Origin: Microbacterium sp. LWO13-1.2
GTDB taxonomy: Bacteria; Actinomycetota; Actinomycetes; Actinomycetales; Microbacteriaceae
NCBI RefSeq assembly: GCF_038397725.1
Contig: NZ_CP151634.1
Span: 558,001 to 622,000, forward strand
DNA length: 64,000 nt
Reading direction: 5' to 3'
The position numbers were made by a program, and so were the translations under genes. Numbering within the stretch: the stretch's first letter is position 1; each line of letters opens with the position of its first letter. A model generated the notes under the pieces. That model was not told where the DNA came from. It saw only the letters and a program-made list of their open reading frames with translations, and did no database searches. This document shows positions 25,598-34,163 of this stretch, in pieces.

Positions 25598-25622
25598 GAG
25601 CACCTCCGCGCTCATCATGCTC

Positions 25623-25656
25623 CACAAACAGCCACTTGTACAAGTGTCTGTTTGTG
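25623..25656. promoter_or_regulatory. 34-base near-perfect palindrome, ArsR-type operator
   Basis: Outer arms CACAAACAG/CTGTTTGTG and inner core CACTTGTACAAGTG (25633-25646) are perfectly symmetric; only one position in each half breaks the dyad. It lies 26 bases upstream of the SdpR-like gene and 17 bases beyond the sodA stop. Confidence 0.75.
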
Positions 25657-25672
25657 ACGACCCCGCGCCGAA

Positions 25673-26302
25673 TCAGCGCGCGGCGATGAGTCCGCGCGTC
25701 GCCGTCTGCGCCCTGGTGAACCGCTCCTGAACGTCGGCCCAGTTCACGATCTCCCAGAACGCCTTGACGTAATCGGCGCGCACATTGCGGTAGTCCAGGT
25801 AGTACGCGTGCTCCCAGACGTCGAGCTGCAGCAGCGGGATCACGCCGAGCGGCGCGTTCCCCTGCTGATCGAACAGCTGGAAGATCACGGGCCTGGCCCC
25901 GATGCTGTCCCAGGCGAGCACAGCCCACCCGGAGCCCTGCACACCGAGCGCACTGGCGGTGAAGTGCGCACGGAAAGCGTCGATCGATCCGAACGAATCG
26001 GCGAGCGCAGCGGCGAGCTCGCCCTCGGGCGCCCCACCGCCGTTCGGCGAGAGGTTCTGCCAGAACACCGAGTGGTTGATGTGACCACCCAGATTGAAGG
26101 CGAGATCCTTCTCGAGCTTGTTCACGTTCGAGAGATCCCCCGCATCTCGCGCGTCCGCGAGCTGCTCCAGAGCCGTGTTGGCACCGGTGACGTAGGCCTG
26201 GTGGTGCTTGGTGTGGTGCAGCTCCATGATCGTGCCGGAGATGTGCGGTTCGAGGGCGGAGAAGTCGTACGGCAGTTCGGGAAGCGTGTACAGGGCAGAC
26301 AT
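25673..26302 (-). CDS. sodA: Superoxide dismutase, Mn/Fe family
   Basis: 209-residue cytosolic enzyme. Metal ligands are in [14 protein letters not shown] (N-terminal His), [16 protein letters not shown] and [23 protein letters not shown] (Asp and His). The sequence does not let me decide Mn or Fe reliably. AAAGGA precedes ATG 26302, but the spacer contains a run of eight C on the coding strand. It lies 35 bases after the flavin reductase gene and may belong to the SoxR-controlled run. Confidence 0.96.
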   Translation of the reverse strand: MSALYTLPELPYDFSALEPHISGTIMELHHTKHHQAYVTGANTALEQLADARDAGDLSNVNKLEKDLAFNLGGHINHSVFWQNLSPNGGGAPEGELAAALADSFGSIDAFRAHFTASALGVQGSGWAVLAWDSIGARPVIFQLFDQQGNAPLGVIPLLQLDVWEHAYYLDYRNVRADYVKAFWEIVNWADVQERFTRAQTATRGLIAAR

Positions 26303-26337
26303 GGGGGGGGTTCCTTTCGAGCGTGGTTCAGGGTGGT

Positions 26338-26862
26338 TCAGGTCAGAGGTGCGACGAGTGGCGCAGGGTGCGCGAGCGAGTGGAACCCGCGGTCCAGGTA
26401 GACGACCGGTCGACCCTGCGGGCCGTGGAGCACGTCGAGCACTTCGGCGATGACGACCGTCGACGAGCCGACGGCTACCGTGTGCAGCGACCGGCAGCGC
26501 AGTGCGGCGCGTGCGGAAGCGAGAAACGGTTCGCCGGTCTCGAGTGCCGTCCAGCCCTGTTCCGGAGTGAAGCGATCGGCGCCGCTCGTCGCGAAGCTCT
26601 GGGCGAGGGCGGCGTGCTCATCGTCGATGAGATGCACGACGAAGGTGTCGGCGCCGAGGATCGCGCCGGCGGAGCCTGTCGCCCGCGTCACCGAGAAGAC
26701 GATCGCGGCCGGGTCGACGGCGACGGAGGCGACGCTCGATGCTGTGAGGCCGACCGGGCCGTCGTCGGTCATCGCGGTGATGATGGCGACGCCGGCCGGA
26801 TGGGTGCGGAAGGCCGCCTTGAGTCCTTCGCCGACGGGCGTCGGAACGGGATTCGCCGTCAT
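26338..26862 (-). CDS. Flavin reductase-family protein (HpaC-like)
   Basis: 174-residue FMN-binding split-barrel protein: [33 protein letters not shown] is the family core, [24 protein letters not shown] and [10 protein letters not shown] follow. Such proteins reduce free flavin with NAD(P)H or act as flavin-dependent partners. Its start overlaps the FprA-like stop by four bases (ATGA), so they are coupled. Placed in a SoxR-type redox locus. Confidence 0.88.
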   Translation of the reverse strand: MTANPVPTPVGEGLKAAFRTHPAGVAIITAMTDDGPVGLTASSVASVAVDPAAIVFSVTRATGSAGAILGADTFVVHLIDDEHAALAQSFATSGADRFTPEQGWTALETGEPFLASARAALRCRSLHTVAVGSSTVVIAEVLDVLHGPQGRPVVYLDRGFHSLAHPAPLVAPLT

Positions 26863-28232
26863 CGGACAACCTCCCCGATCGGGAGCGCGTGGCCGAGCAT
26901 CTCTTCTCTGGCCACGAGCTTGGTCCGCTCGCGACCGCGCTCGGCGCCTGCGCGGCGTTCTGCGTCGTCGATGCGCAGCCAGCCGGCGAAGTCGACGGCA
27001 CCGGCGAGCGCGTCGAACGGATCGGCCGCACGCTCAGCGGGCCCCTCGGCAAGATCACCGAGGTCATCGAGCACGTGCCGCACGGTCTGGGCGGCGTCCG
27101 ACTTGGTCGAACCGATGAGCCCGACCGGTCCTCTCTTGATCCAGCCGGTGGCGTACAGGCGCGGGATGCGGGCGCCGTCGGCGTCGGTGACACGCCCCTC
27201 GACGTGCGGCACCACACCGCGCTCGGCATCGAACGGCATGCCGGGAACCGGAGTCGATCGGTATCCGATCGCGCGGTAGACGGCCGCGACGTCGTAGCGG
27301 AGCATCGCTCCGGTGCCGACCATCCGCCCGAGTTCGTCGGAGGCGGTCCGTTCCATCTCGATCCCGGTCACGGCCCCGGTGCCGAGCAACCGCACCGGTC
27401 GCTGCCGCAGGTGCAGGTGGATGCGGCGCGACGCACTGCGCGTCGACGGAGTACGACTCGCCCACTCGGTGAGTGTGCGAACGATGATCCTGCGCTGCGA
27501 GAACTGTTCGATCATCCGCTCGGCATGCGCGTCGAGCACCAGCTCATCCGGGTCCACGATGACGTCGACATCGTGCTGATCGGCGAGCTCGCGCAGCTCG
27601 AGCGCCGAGAAGCGCACATCGGCGGGGCCACGCCGCGCGAACAGATGCACATCGCGCACGGAGCTGGCCGCGAGCTGCTCGAGGACGGTGTCGGGAGTAT
27701 CGGTGTGCGAGAGCGCTGCGGCGTGCTTGGCGAGGATCCGGGTGACGTCGAGCGCGACGTTGCCCGCTCCGAGCACGGCGACGGACTCGGCGGTGAGCGG
27801 CCAGCTGCGCGGCACATCGGGATGCCCGTCGTACCAGGCGACGAAGTCGGCGGCTCCGAAGGAACCGGGCAGATCGATGCCGGGGATGTCGAGCGGCACG
27901 TCGAGGTCGGCGCCGGTCGCGACGATCACGCCGTCGTAGGCGGCTCGGAGCTCGGCGATGCCGATGTCGGCACCGACTTCGACATTGCAGCGCAGCCGGA
28001 TCCGCGGGTTCGTGAGCACCTCGTGCAGGGCGTCGGTGATCTTCCGGATCCGCGGGTGATCAGGGGCGACCCCGTATCGCACCAGACCGTAAGGGGCGGG
28101 GAGCTTCTCGAACAGGTCGACGGTTGCGGTGGGCGAGAGCCCGAGCAGGATGTCGGCGGCGTAGATGCCGGCGGGGCCGGCTCCGACGATGGCGACTCGC
28201 GGTTCAGCGACGTTCATTCGGGTTCTTGTCAC
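26859..28232 (-). CDS. fprA: Ferredoxin/flavodoxin-NADP+ reductase, adrenodoxin-reductase (FprA) type
   Basis: 457-residue cytosolic flavoenzyme. FAD motif VAIVGAGPAGIYAADILL, FEKLPAPYGLVRYGVAPDHP characteristic of FprA, NADP motif VAVLGAGNVALDVTRIL with LFARRGPADVRFS, and YATGWIKRGPVGLIGSTKSDA at the C-terminus. GTG 28232 lies seven bases after the -10 TACCGT of the SoxR-type promoter, a leaderless arrangement; ATG 28217 is possible but has no Shine-Dalgarno. It supplies reduced ferredoxin or flavin and is divergent from soxR. Confidence 0.92.
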   Translation of the reverse strand: MTRTRMNVAEPRVAIVGAGPAGIYAADILLGLSPTATVDLFEKLPAPYGLVRYGVAPDHPRIRKITDALHEVLTNPRIRLRCNVEVGADIGIAELRAAYDGVIVATGADLDVPLDIPGIDLPGSFGAADFVAWYDGHPDVPRSWPLTAESVAVLGAGNVALDVTRILAKHAAALSHTDTPDTVLEQLAASSVRDVHLFARRGPADVRFSALELRELADQHDVDVIVDPDELVLDAHAERMIEQFSQRRIIVRTLTEWASRTPSTRSASRRIHLHLRQRPVRLLGTGAVTGIEMERTASDELGRMVGTGAMLRYDVAAVYRAIGYRSTPVPGMPFDAERGVVPHVEGRVTDADGARIPRLYATGWIKRGPVGLIGSTKSDAAQTVRHVLDDLGDLAEGPAERAADPFDALAGAVDFAGWLRIDDAERRAGAERGRERTKLVAREEMLGHALPIGEVVR

Positions 28233-28239
28233 GTTCTCC

Positions 28240-28270
28240 ACGGTAAAACCTCAAGTAGGCTTGAGGTCAA
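28240..28270 (-). promoter_or_regulatory. SoxR-controlled promoter with 19-bp spacer
   Basis: ACCTCAAG-TAGG-CTTGAGGT (28248-28267) is a perfect dyad close to the E. coli sox box. On the reverse strand it sits between -35 TTGACC (28265-28270) and -10 TACCGT (28240-28245) with a 19-base spacer, the over-long spacing that MerR-family activators untwist. It drives fprA leftward; soxR starts 27 bases away on the other side. Confidence 0.88.
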
Positions 28271-28293
28271 ATCGAGCAGCGGGAGGGCCCGGA

Positions 28294-28824
28294 TTGACGC
28301 CTGAAGACATCACGGACGCACCGCCGCACGCGCCGGACGAATTGCTCAGCATCGGTGAGATGAGCCGACGGACAGGCGTGGCCGTGTCGGCACTGCACTT
28401 CTACGAGAAGCTCGGCTTGATCGCATCGACGCGCACTCCGGGCAATCAGCGCCGATACGCGCGCCACATGCTGCGCCGGGTCTCCCTCATCACCGTGGCC
28501 AAGCGGCTCGGCATTCCGCTCGCGGACGTGCAGGATGCCTTCGCCGACGTCCCGCTCGCCGTCACCCCCAGCCATGAGGACTGGCAGCGCGCATCGCGTC
28601 GCTGGAAGCGCGCGCTGGAACGACGCCGAGAAGGCATCGAACGCCTGGAGAAGGAGCTGACCGGATGCATCGGCTGCGGCTGCCTGTCCATGAAGGCCTG
28701 CGGCCTGCTCAACCCTGACGACGCACTCGCCAGCCGAGGTGCGGGGCCACAGCGATTGCAGGGTTCGGATGACCCCGCACCCCGCACTGACCCCGGACGT
28801 CGGACGTCGCCGCCTGGCCACTGA
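28294..28824 (+). CDS. soxR: Redox-sensitive MerR-family activator SoxR
   Basis: 176-residue MerR regulator with HTH LLSIGEMSRRTGVAVSALHFYEKLGLI and the [2Fe-2S] motif CIGCGCLSMKAC (Cys125, 128, 130, 136), the exact CX2CXCX5C spacing of E. coli SoxR. TTG 28294 is chosen because GGGAGGG lies six bases upstream and no ATG fits. Divergent from fprA with a sox-type box between. Redox-cycling compounds are the expected signal. Confidence 0.94.
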   Translation: MTPEDITDAPPHAPDELLSIGEMSRRTGVAVSALHFYEKLGLIASTRTPGNQRRYARHMLRRVSLITVAKRLGIPLADVQDAFADVPLAVTPSHEDWQRASRRWKRALERRREGIERLEKELTGCIGCGCLSMKACGLLNPDDALASRGAGPQRLQGSDDPAPRTDPGRRTSPPGH

Positions 28825-28854
28825 TGCGAGATGGCGGCGCACTAGGGTGATGGC

Positions 28855-30069
28855 ATGACGATCGACCTCGAGGCCCTGTACATCGACCTGCACCAGCATC
28901 CGGAGCTGTCCTTCCAGGAGACGCGCACGGCCGGCGTCGCCGCCGGGCACCTGCGCGACCTGGGGCTCGAGGTGGAGGAGGGCGTCGGCATCACCGGCGT
29001 CGTCGGACTGCTGCGCAACGGCGACGGGCCTGTCGTCTGGCTCCGCGCCGACATGGACGGCCTCCCCGTCGAGGAGCAGACCGGGCTCGCGTATGCGAGC
29101 ACGGCGAAGGGCATCGACCCGACGGGAACCGCCGTCCCCGTCATGCACGCCTGCGGCCACGACATGCACGTCACCGCCATGATCGGCGCCGTCGAGAAGC
29201 TCGTCGCCGAACGCGACGAATGGTCGGGAACGCTGGTCGTCATCATCCAGCCCGCTGAGGAATACGGAGCAGGCGCACGAGCGATGCTCGACGACGGCAT
29301 CCTGGCCCGCTACCCGAAGCCGGACATCGTGCTCGGTCAGCACGTCACCCCGCTGCCTGCCGGCATCATCGGAGTGCGCAGCGGCACCCAGATGGCCGCA
29401 TCCGACGGCCTCACCGTGACCCTGCACGGTCGCGGCGGACACGGTTCGCGCCCGCACGCCACGATCGACCCCGTCGTGATGGCGGCGGCGACCGTGATGC
29501 GCTTGCAGACCATCACCTCTCGCGAGATCGATCCGCAGGGCGTCGCCGTCGTGACGGTCGGTTCGATCCACGCCGGACTGAAGAACAACATCATCCCCGC
29601 CGAGGCGAAGCTCGAGCTCAGCCTCCGGTACCCGAACGACGAGATGCGCGACAAGGTGCTCGCGAGCGTCGAGCGCATCGTGCGGGCCGAGGCCGCGGCA
29701 TCCGGCGCAGAGCGCGAACCCGAGATCCGCACCGACCACACTCTGCCGGCCACCATCAACGACGAAGACGCCACGGCACGGGTCACCGGTGCGCTGCAGC
29801 GCGCCCTCGGTGAAGCATCCGTCATGGACCCCGGCATGTTCACCGGCAGCGAGGACGTGTCCTGGTTCGCCCGCGATGCCGGTGCTCCCCTGGTGTTCTG
29901 GTTCTGGGGCGGAGCGGATCCGGTGAAGTTCGCCGAGGCGACGGCAGCGGGCCGGCAGGCCGAGGACATCCCGACCAACCACTCGCCGTACTACGCGCCG
30001 GAGATCCACCCCACCATCGAGGTCGGCGTCACGGCGCTGTCTGCGGCGGCGCGGGAGTTCCTCGACTGA
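28855..30069 (+). CDS. M20-family amidohydrolase (hippurate/N-acyl-amino-acid type)
   Basis: 404-residue cytosolic metallohydrolase with LHQHPELSFQE near the N-terminus, metal ligands in HACGHDMHVTAM and PAEEYGAGARAM, and the lid-domain GRGGHGSRPHATIDPV. These mark the M20D aminoacylase/hippurate hydrolase/IAA-amino-acid hydrolase group. ATG 28855 lies six bases after TAGGGT (28843-28848), so the transcript is probably leaderless. Exact amide substrate unknown. Confidence 0.92.
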   Translation: MTIDLEALYIDLHQHPELSFQETRTAGVAAGHLRDLGLEVEEGVGITGVVGLLRNGDGPVVWLRADMDGLPVEEQTGLAYASTAKGIDPTGTAVPVMHACGHDMHVTAMIGAVEKLVAERDEWSGTLVVIIQPAEEYGAGARAMLDDGILARYPKPDIVLGQHVTPLPAGIIGVRSGTQMAASDGLTVTLHGRGGHGSRPHATIDPVVMAAATVMRLQTITSREIDPQGVAVVTVGSIHAGLKNNIIPAEAKLELSLRYPNDEMRDKVLASVERIVRAEAAASGAEREPEIRTDHTLPATINDEDATARVTGALQRALGEASVMDPGMFTGSEDVSWFARDAGAPLVFWFWGGADPVKFAEATAAGRQAEDIPTNHSPYYAPEIHPTIEVGVTALSAAAREFLD

Positions 30070-30088
30070 GTCGCGGCTGCCGAGCTCC

Positions 30089-30174
30089 GTTCACAACTCA
30101 GGAAGATCCGCTCCGGTACTCACCGTCCGCGCCCGAATAGGCCCGGTCGCTGGAATTCTTCCTGAGTTGTGAAC
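30089..30174. repeat. Large inverted repeat between convergent genes
   Basis: GTTCACAACTCAGGAAGA (30089-30106) and TCTTCCTGAGTTGTGAAC (30157-30174) are perfect 18-base reverse complements separated by 50 bases. It lies between the stops of the M20 hydrolase and the alarmone synthetase. No T-tract; probably a dispersed palindromic intergenic element that may also terminate transcription. Confidence 0.7.
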
Positions 30175-30200
30175 CGCGAAGCACCAGCCTGAACGGCCGA

Positions 30201-30887
30201 TTACACCGCGATCACACGCGGCGGAGCGAGCTCGCGCGGCCGCACGCCGTGCGCCTCGCGGTGCAGGCGCTCCATGCGTACATCGAGCTCGCTCGCTGCA
30301 TCGGCCGCATCGGTGAGGCTGTCGACGAGGTGGCCGGGAACCTGGCCCTGGAACTTGTAGTGGATCTTGTGCTCGAGGCTGGCCCAGAAGTCCATCGCGA
30401 TGGTGCGGAACTGCACCTCGACCGGCACCGCGATCGGGCCGGTCGAGAGGAACACGGGAACCTCGATGATCGTGTGCAGACTCTTGTAGCCGTTCGGCTT
30501 CGGGTCGGCGATGTAGTCCTTGACCAGACGGATGCTGACGTCGTCCTGCTGGGTGAGCAGATCGAAGAGGCGGTACACGTCGGCGACGAAACTGCAGGTC
30601 ACCCGGATGCCCGCGATGTCGGTGATCTCCGCACGGATGGTGTCGAAGTCGGGCTCGATCCCCTTGCGGGCGACCTTCTCGACGATGCTGTCCGGCGTCT
30701 TGATCCGACTCTTGACGTGCTCGATCGGGTTGTACGCGTGGTTGTGCGTGAACTCGTCGCGGAGGATCGAGATCTTGGTCTCGACCTCCCGCATCCCGAA
30801 CTCGTACTCCCGGAGGAACCGCTGGAACTGATCGCGGAGATCCTTCGCCTCGGCGATGGCCTGCTCGTCGACGGAAACCGTGCTCAT
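30201..30887 (-). CDS. Small alarmone synthetase (RelA/SpoT domain, RelQ-like)
   Basis: 228-residue single-domain (p)ppGpp synthetase without hydrolase, TGS or ACT domains. IKTPDSIVEKVARKG, DIAGIRVTCSFVADVYRL, DYIADPKPNGYKSLHTIIEVP and VEVQFRTIAMDFWASLEHKI are the synthetase motifs including the G-loop tyrosine. ATG 30887 is used (AGGA close upstream); the ATG 18 bases before is possible. It provides basal alarmone synthesis outside the ribosome-bound Rel pathway. Confidence 0.93.
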   Translation of the reverse strand: MSTVSVDEQAIAEAKDLRDQFQRFLREYEFGMREVETKISILRDEFTHNHAYNPIEHVKSRIKTPDSIVEKVARKGIEPDFDTIRAEITDIAGIRVTCSFVADVYRLFDLLTQQDDVSIRLVKDYIADPKPNGYKSLHTIIEVPVFLSTGPIAVPVEVQFRTIAMDFWASLEHKIHYKFQGQVPGHLVDSLTDAADAASELDVRMERLHREAHGVRPRELAPPRVIAV

Positions 30888-30948
30888 GATCCTGACGTTA
30901 CGCATCCGTGATCGGAATCGCCTGGGTGTTCGCCCGCAGCGGATGCCC

Positions 30949-31851
30949 TCACACCCCGATCGTCAGTGCGGCCGTGTATCCCTGAGAGACGCCGCCGGCC
31001 ATGGTCGCGATCTGGTGGATGCCGTCGTCGTCGCCGAAGACGTTGTCACCGGCCAGCGTCACCCTGGATGCGTTGGTCACGCTCTTCTCGTAGCCACCGG
31101 TCGCGTACACGGCCGCGTTGCTCTCCTCGGGGAGGGCGATCTGCGATGTCTTCACGATCGGGCCGGTCGCGACTGCCGATGCGACATCCCCGTAGACCTC
31201 GAAGTGGATATGCGGCCAGCGGCCGTCGTAGCAGGCCGGGTAGATCGAGGTGAATCGCACAGTGCCGGTGTCGTCGGCCTCCTGGACTCCGCGGAGATAG
31301 TTCTCGCCTTTCGCAGCATCCGAGTACAGCGAGTAGTTCCCGTCCCGGTCGCAGTGCCAGAGGTAGACGCCGGCCCCGACCAAGGCGCTGCCAGTCGCGG
31401 CGTCGCGCACCGTGAGCACGATCTCCAGCGGGACGCCCTCGGCGGTCGTCGTCGAGGATCCGAAGCTGGAGCGGATGTCTCGGCGCACGATCCCGGAATC
31501 ATCGAGGACGTTCACGCCGTTCGATCCGTCGGCGGGGTAAGGCCCGGCCGTCTCGTCCGGCACTTCGCCTTCCACCGTCACACCGTCGCCCTCCGCCTCT
31601 GGTGCTCCGCTGGGTCCGCCGGATCCGCTCGGCGCACCGGAACCACTGGGCTCTCCGGACGAGTTCCCTGCTGAGGATGCCACCGGCGCGCACGCGGCGA
31701 GCAGCGCCGTCGCGGCCACTCCACCGAAGATGCCCAGGGCCCGTCGCCGGTTCACCAGCGTGCGGATGTCGTAGACCAGCCCGCGGTGGTCCTCGTCGAT
31801 CTCGTTGCCATCCTTATCGATCCATCGCGGATCGGTCGTCGTCTCGCTCAT
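30949..31851 (-). CDS. Exported intradiol ring-cleavage dioxygenase-like lipoprotein
   Basis: 300-residue protein. Residues 1-40 are charged cytosolic sequence, then NRRRALGIFGGVAATALLAAC is a signal with lipobox (LAAC), so the enzyme faces outward. A Gly/Ser/Pro linker of about 35 residues follows. The C-terminal 190 residues show protocatechuate 3,4-dioxygenase hallmarks: DETAGPYP, LWHCDRDGNYSLYSD, and IYPACYDGRWPHIHFEVY, supplying the Tyr/His Fe(III) ligands. Exported versions of this family are common in actinobacteria but have no firm substrate. GGGAGA precedes ATG 31851. Confidence 0.85.
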   Translation of the reverse strand: MSETTTDPRWIDKDGNEIDEDHRGLVYDIRTLVNRRRALGIFGGVAATALLAACAPVASSAGNSSGEPSGSGAPSGSGGPSGAPEAEGDGVTVEGEVPDETAGPYPADGSNGVNVLDDSGIVRRDIRSSFGSSTTTAEGVPLEIVLTVRDAATGSALVGAGVYLWHCDRDGNYSLYSDAAKGENYLRGVQEADDTGTVRFTSIYPACYDGRWPHIHFEVYGDVASAVATGPIVKTSQIALPEESNAAVYATGGYEKSVTNASRVTLAGDNVFGDDDGIHQIATMAGGVSQGYTAALTIGV

Positions 31852-31996
31852 GATCTCTCCCGTCGTCTGGATCCAGAGAATCAAGGCACGCTGTGCGAAC
31901 GATAGGTCGGGGCGGAGCGGATGCTATGTCGCAACGATGCGAATCCTATGAGTGCGAATCATAGAGAACGCGTCCCACGAGCCGACGACACCGAAG

Positions 31997-32058
31997 CGTA
32001 AGGGTTCCGTAAGGGCGTCCGCACACCCCGTAGGGATTCCGTAAGGATGTCGTGAGGA
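31997..32058 (+). promoter_or_regulatory. Tandem 11-bp-spaced repeats before kimA, likely KdpE sites
   Basis: CGTAAGGG at 31997 and 32008, CGTAGGGA at 32029, CGTAAGGA at 32040 and CGTGAGGA at 32051: spacings 11, 21, 11, 11. Direct repeats once per helical turn are the DNA pattern of OmpR/PhoB-type response regulators. A TATCGT (32074-32079) that could be the -10 follows. The same repeat words occur before the kdp operon, whose own regulator KdpE is OmpR-type. Confidence 0.7.
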
Positions 32059-32087
32059 TCGCCCCCGCAGGCGTATCGTCGCCGCTC

Positions 32088-34154
32088 GTGGCAAATGAAT
32101 CCCGGAGCCTGCCGGACACCCCGCAGCTCGCGAAGCGCATCCTCATCGGGGATCCGCTGACCAACGAGCACCTCGAGGGTCAGCTGCTGCCGAAGCGCAT
32201 GGCGCTGCCGATCTTCGCCTCCGACGCGCTGAGCTCCGTGGCCTACGCCCCACAGGAACTGGTGATGATCCTGCTGATCGGCGGACTCACCTTTCTGTCC
32301 TTCACGCCGATCGTGGCCGTATGCGTCATCGTGCTGCTGCTCGTGGTCGTGCTCAGCTATCGCCAGCTCATCAAGGCGTACCCCTCCGGCGGCGGCGACT
32401 ACGAGGTGGCGTCGAAGAATCTCGGCGAGATCCCCGGCGTCGTCGTGGCGGCGGCGCTCCTCGTGGATTACGTACTGACGGTCGCTGTGTCGGTGGCATC
32501 CGGCGTCGACAACATCATCTCGGCCGTTCCGGCGCTCGACCCGTTCCGGGTGTGGCTCGCCGTCGGCTTCGTCATCCTGATCATCGTCGTGAACCTGCGC
32601 GGTGTGCGTGAGGCGTCCCTCGTGTTCGCGATCCCGACCTATGTCTTCATCGCCTCGGTCGGCTTCATGATCCTCACCGGCCTTGTCCGCACATTCCTCG
32701 GCGATGCGCCGGTCGCTTCCAGCGCCGAGTTCGCCGTGCACGCCGAAGACCTCAGCCAGGCCGCAGTGATCCTGCTCGTTCTGCGGGCCTTCTCGAGCGG
32801 ATGCTCCGCCCTCACCGGCGTCGAAGCCGTCTCGAACGGCGTTCCCGCCTTCCGCGCACCCAAGGTGCGAAACGCGCAGTCCACCCTCGTGCTGATGGGC
32901 ACGATCGCGATCGGCCTGTTCGCCGGTCTGACCGCGCTCGCCCTGATCACCGGCGTCCACTACGCCGAGAATCCCTGCGACCTGATCGGCTTCGACTGCA
33001 CGAACCCGCAGCCGAGCCTGATGGCACAGGTGGCGAGCGCCACCTTCGGTGGCGGCAGCATCCTCTTCTTCATCGTGCAGGCGGCGACCGCGTGCGTGCT
33101 GCTGCTCGCCGCGAACACCGCGTTCAACGGCTTCCCGTTGCTCGGCTCGGTGCTCGCCCGCGACGGCTATGCCCCGAAGGCCCTGAACACCCGCGGCGAC
33201 CGGCTCGTCTTCTCGAACGGCATGATCGCCCTGGGCATCGTCGCGATGATCGTGCTCATCGTGTTCCAGGCGAAACTGACCACGCTCATCCAGCTGTACA
33301 TCATCGGCGTCTTCGTGTCGTTCTCGCTCGGCCAGCTCGGCATGGTGCGGCACTGGCGACGCATCCTGCGCCGGCCGGCCGAAGGAAGCACCGGCGTGCA
33401 GGCCACGGCATCCGATCGCCGCTCTGCGCGCGTCGGCCTGATCATCAACTCCGTCGGCGCGAGCCTCACGATCCTCGTGCTCGTCATCGTCACGATCACG
33501 AAATTCACCCACGGCGCGTATCTGGTGTTCTTCGCCATCCCGGTGCTCGCGTTCCTGATGATGGGCGTGAAGCGGTACTACCGCGATGTCGAGCACGAGA
33601 TCGCGATCGATGACGTCACGCATTTCGGCGCCAACGGAGACCTCGCCCTCGTGCTGGTCAACCGGCTGCAGAAGCCGGTCGTGAAAGCCGTCGAGTATGC
33701 CGTCGCGGCGAAGCACGGCAAGACTCTCGCTGTGCACGTGGGGGTTGCCGCGGACGACGCCACCGAGCTGCAGCAGCAGTGGGCGGACCATCTGATGCCC
33801 GTCCCCCTGGTGATCATCGAATCGCCGTACCGGTCGTTCGCGCAGCCGGTGGCGCAGTTCATCAACCAGTACCGCGAGAAGCACGGCTCGTCCGTCGTGA
33901 CGGTCTACCTTCCGCAGTACATCGTCGGGCACTGGTGGGAGACGTTCCTGCACAACCGACGCGCCCGTCGGTTGGCGAACCAGCTGATGCTCGTGCACGG
34001 CGTCTCGATCACGCTCGTGCCGTGGCTGCTGGATTCCTCCGAGCTCATCTACGGACGTCGCTCCCGCCCGCTGCCGGGCCAGGAGCGTGCCGGCCGCCCC
34101 GTCGTCGTGAACGGCCGGCGTGCGCACCGGCCTGCCGGTCCACCGCAGAGCTGA
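32088..34154 (+). CDS. kimA: KimA-like high-affinity potassium transporter (APC superfamily)
   Basis: 688-residue membrane protein. About 12 helices are followed by a cytosolic C-terminal universal-stress-like domain (from about residue 515: LALVLVNRLQKPVVKAVEYA). Its motifs match Bacillus KimA: ASDALSSVAYAPQEL, YPSGGGDYEVASKNLGEIPG, DYVLTVAVSVASGVDNI, AFSSGCSALTGVEAVSNG and the second-half RDGYAPKALNTRGDRLVFSNG. KimA is a K+/H+ symporter. GTG 32088 follows a -10-like TATCGT by eight bases; GTG 32052 would lie within the repeat array. Unlike Bacillus, I see no c-di-AMP riboswitch. Confidence 0.88.
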   Translation: MANESRSLPDTPQLAKRILIGDPLTNEHLEGQLLPKRMALPIFASDALSSVAYAPQELVMILLIGGLTFLSFTPIVAVCVIVLLLVVVLSYRQLIKAYPSGGGDYEVASKNLGEIPGVVVAAALLVDYVLTVAVSVASGVDNIISAVPALDPFRVWLAVGFVILIIVVNLRGVREASLVFAIPTYVFIASVGFMILTGLVRTFLGDAPVASSAEFAVHAEDLSQAAVILLVLRAFSSGCSALTGVEAVSNGVPAFRAPKVRNAQSTLVLMGTIAIGLFAGLTALALITGVHYAENPCDLIGFDCTNPQPSLMAQVASATFGGGSILFFIVQAATACVLLLAANTAFNGFPLLGSVLARDGYAPKALNTRGDRLVFSNGMIALGIVAMIVLIVFQAKLTTLIQLYIIGVFVSFSLGQLGMVRHWRRILRRPAEGSTGVQATASDRRSARVGLIINSVGASLTILVLVIVTITKFTHGAYLVFFAIPVLAFLMMGVKRYYRDVEHEIAIDDVTHFGANGDLALVLVNRLQKPVVKAVEYAVAAKHGKTLAVHVGVAADDATELQQQWADHLMPVPLVIIESPYRSFAQPVAQFINQYREKHGSSVVTVYLPQYIVGHWWETFLHNRRARRLANQLMLVHGVSITLVPWLLDSSELIYGRRSRPLPGQERAGRPVVVNGRRAHRPAGPPQS

Positions 34155-34163
34155 CGCCGAGCA

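Noticed and set aside
31852..32087. c-di-AMP (ydaO-type) riboswitch before kimA
   Set aside because: Bacillus kimA has one, but this 236-base region shows 11-bp direct repeats and a promoter-like element close to the start, leaving too little transcribed leader for a riboswitch.
31959..34127. 722-codon reverse frame opposite the KimA-like gene
   Set aside because: Low-complexity His/Arg/Asp/Glu-rich translation typical of the antisense of a hydrophobic GC-rich gene; the forward gene has full KimA motifs.
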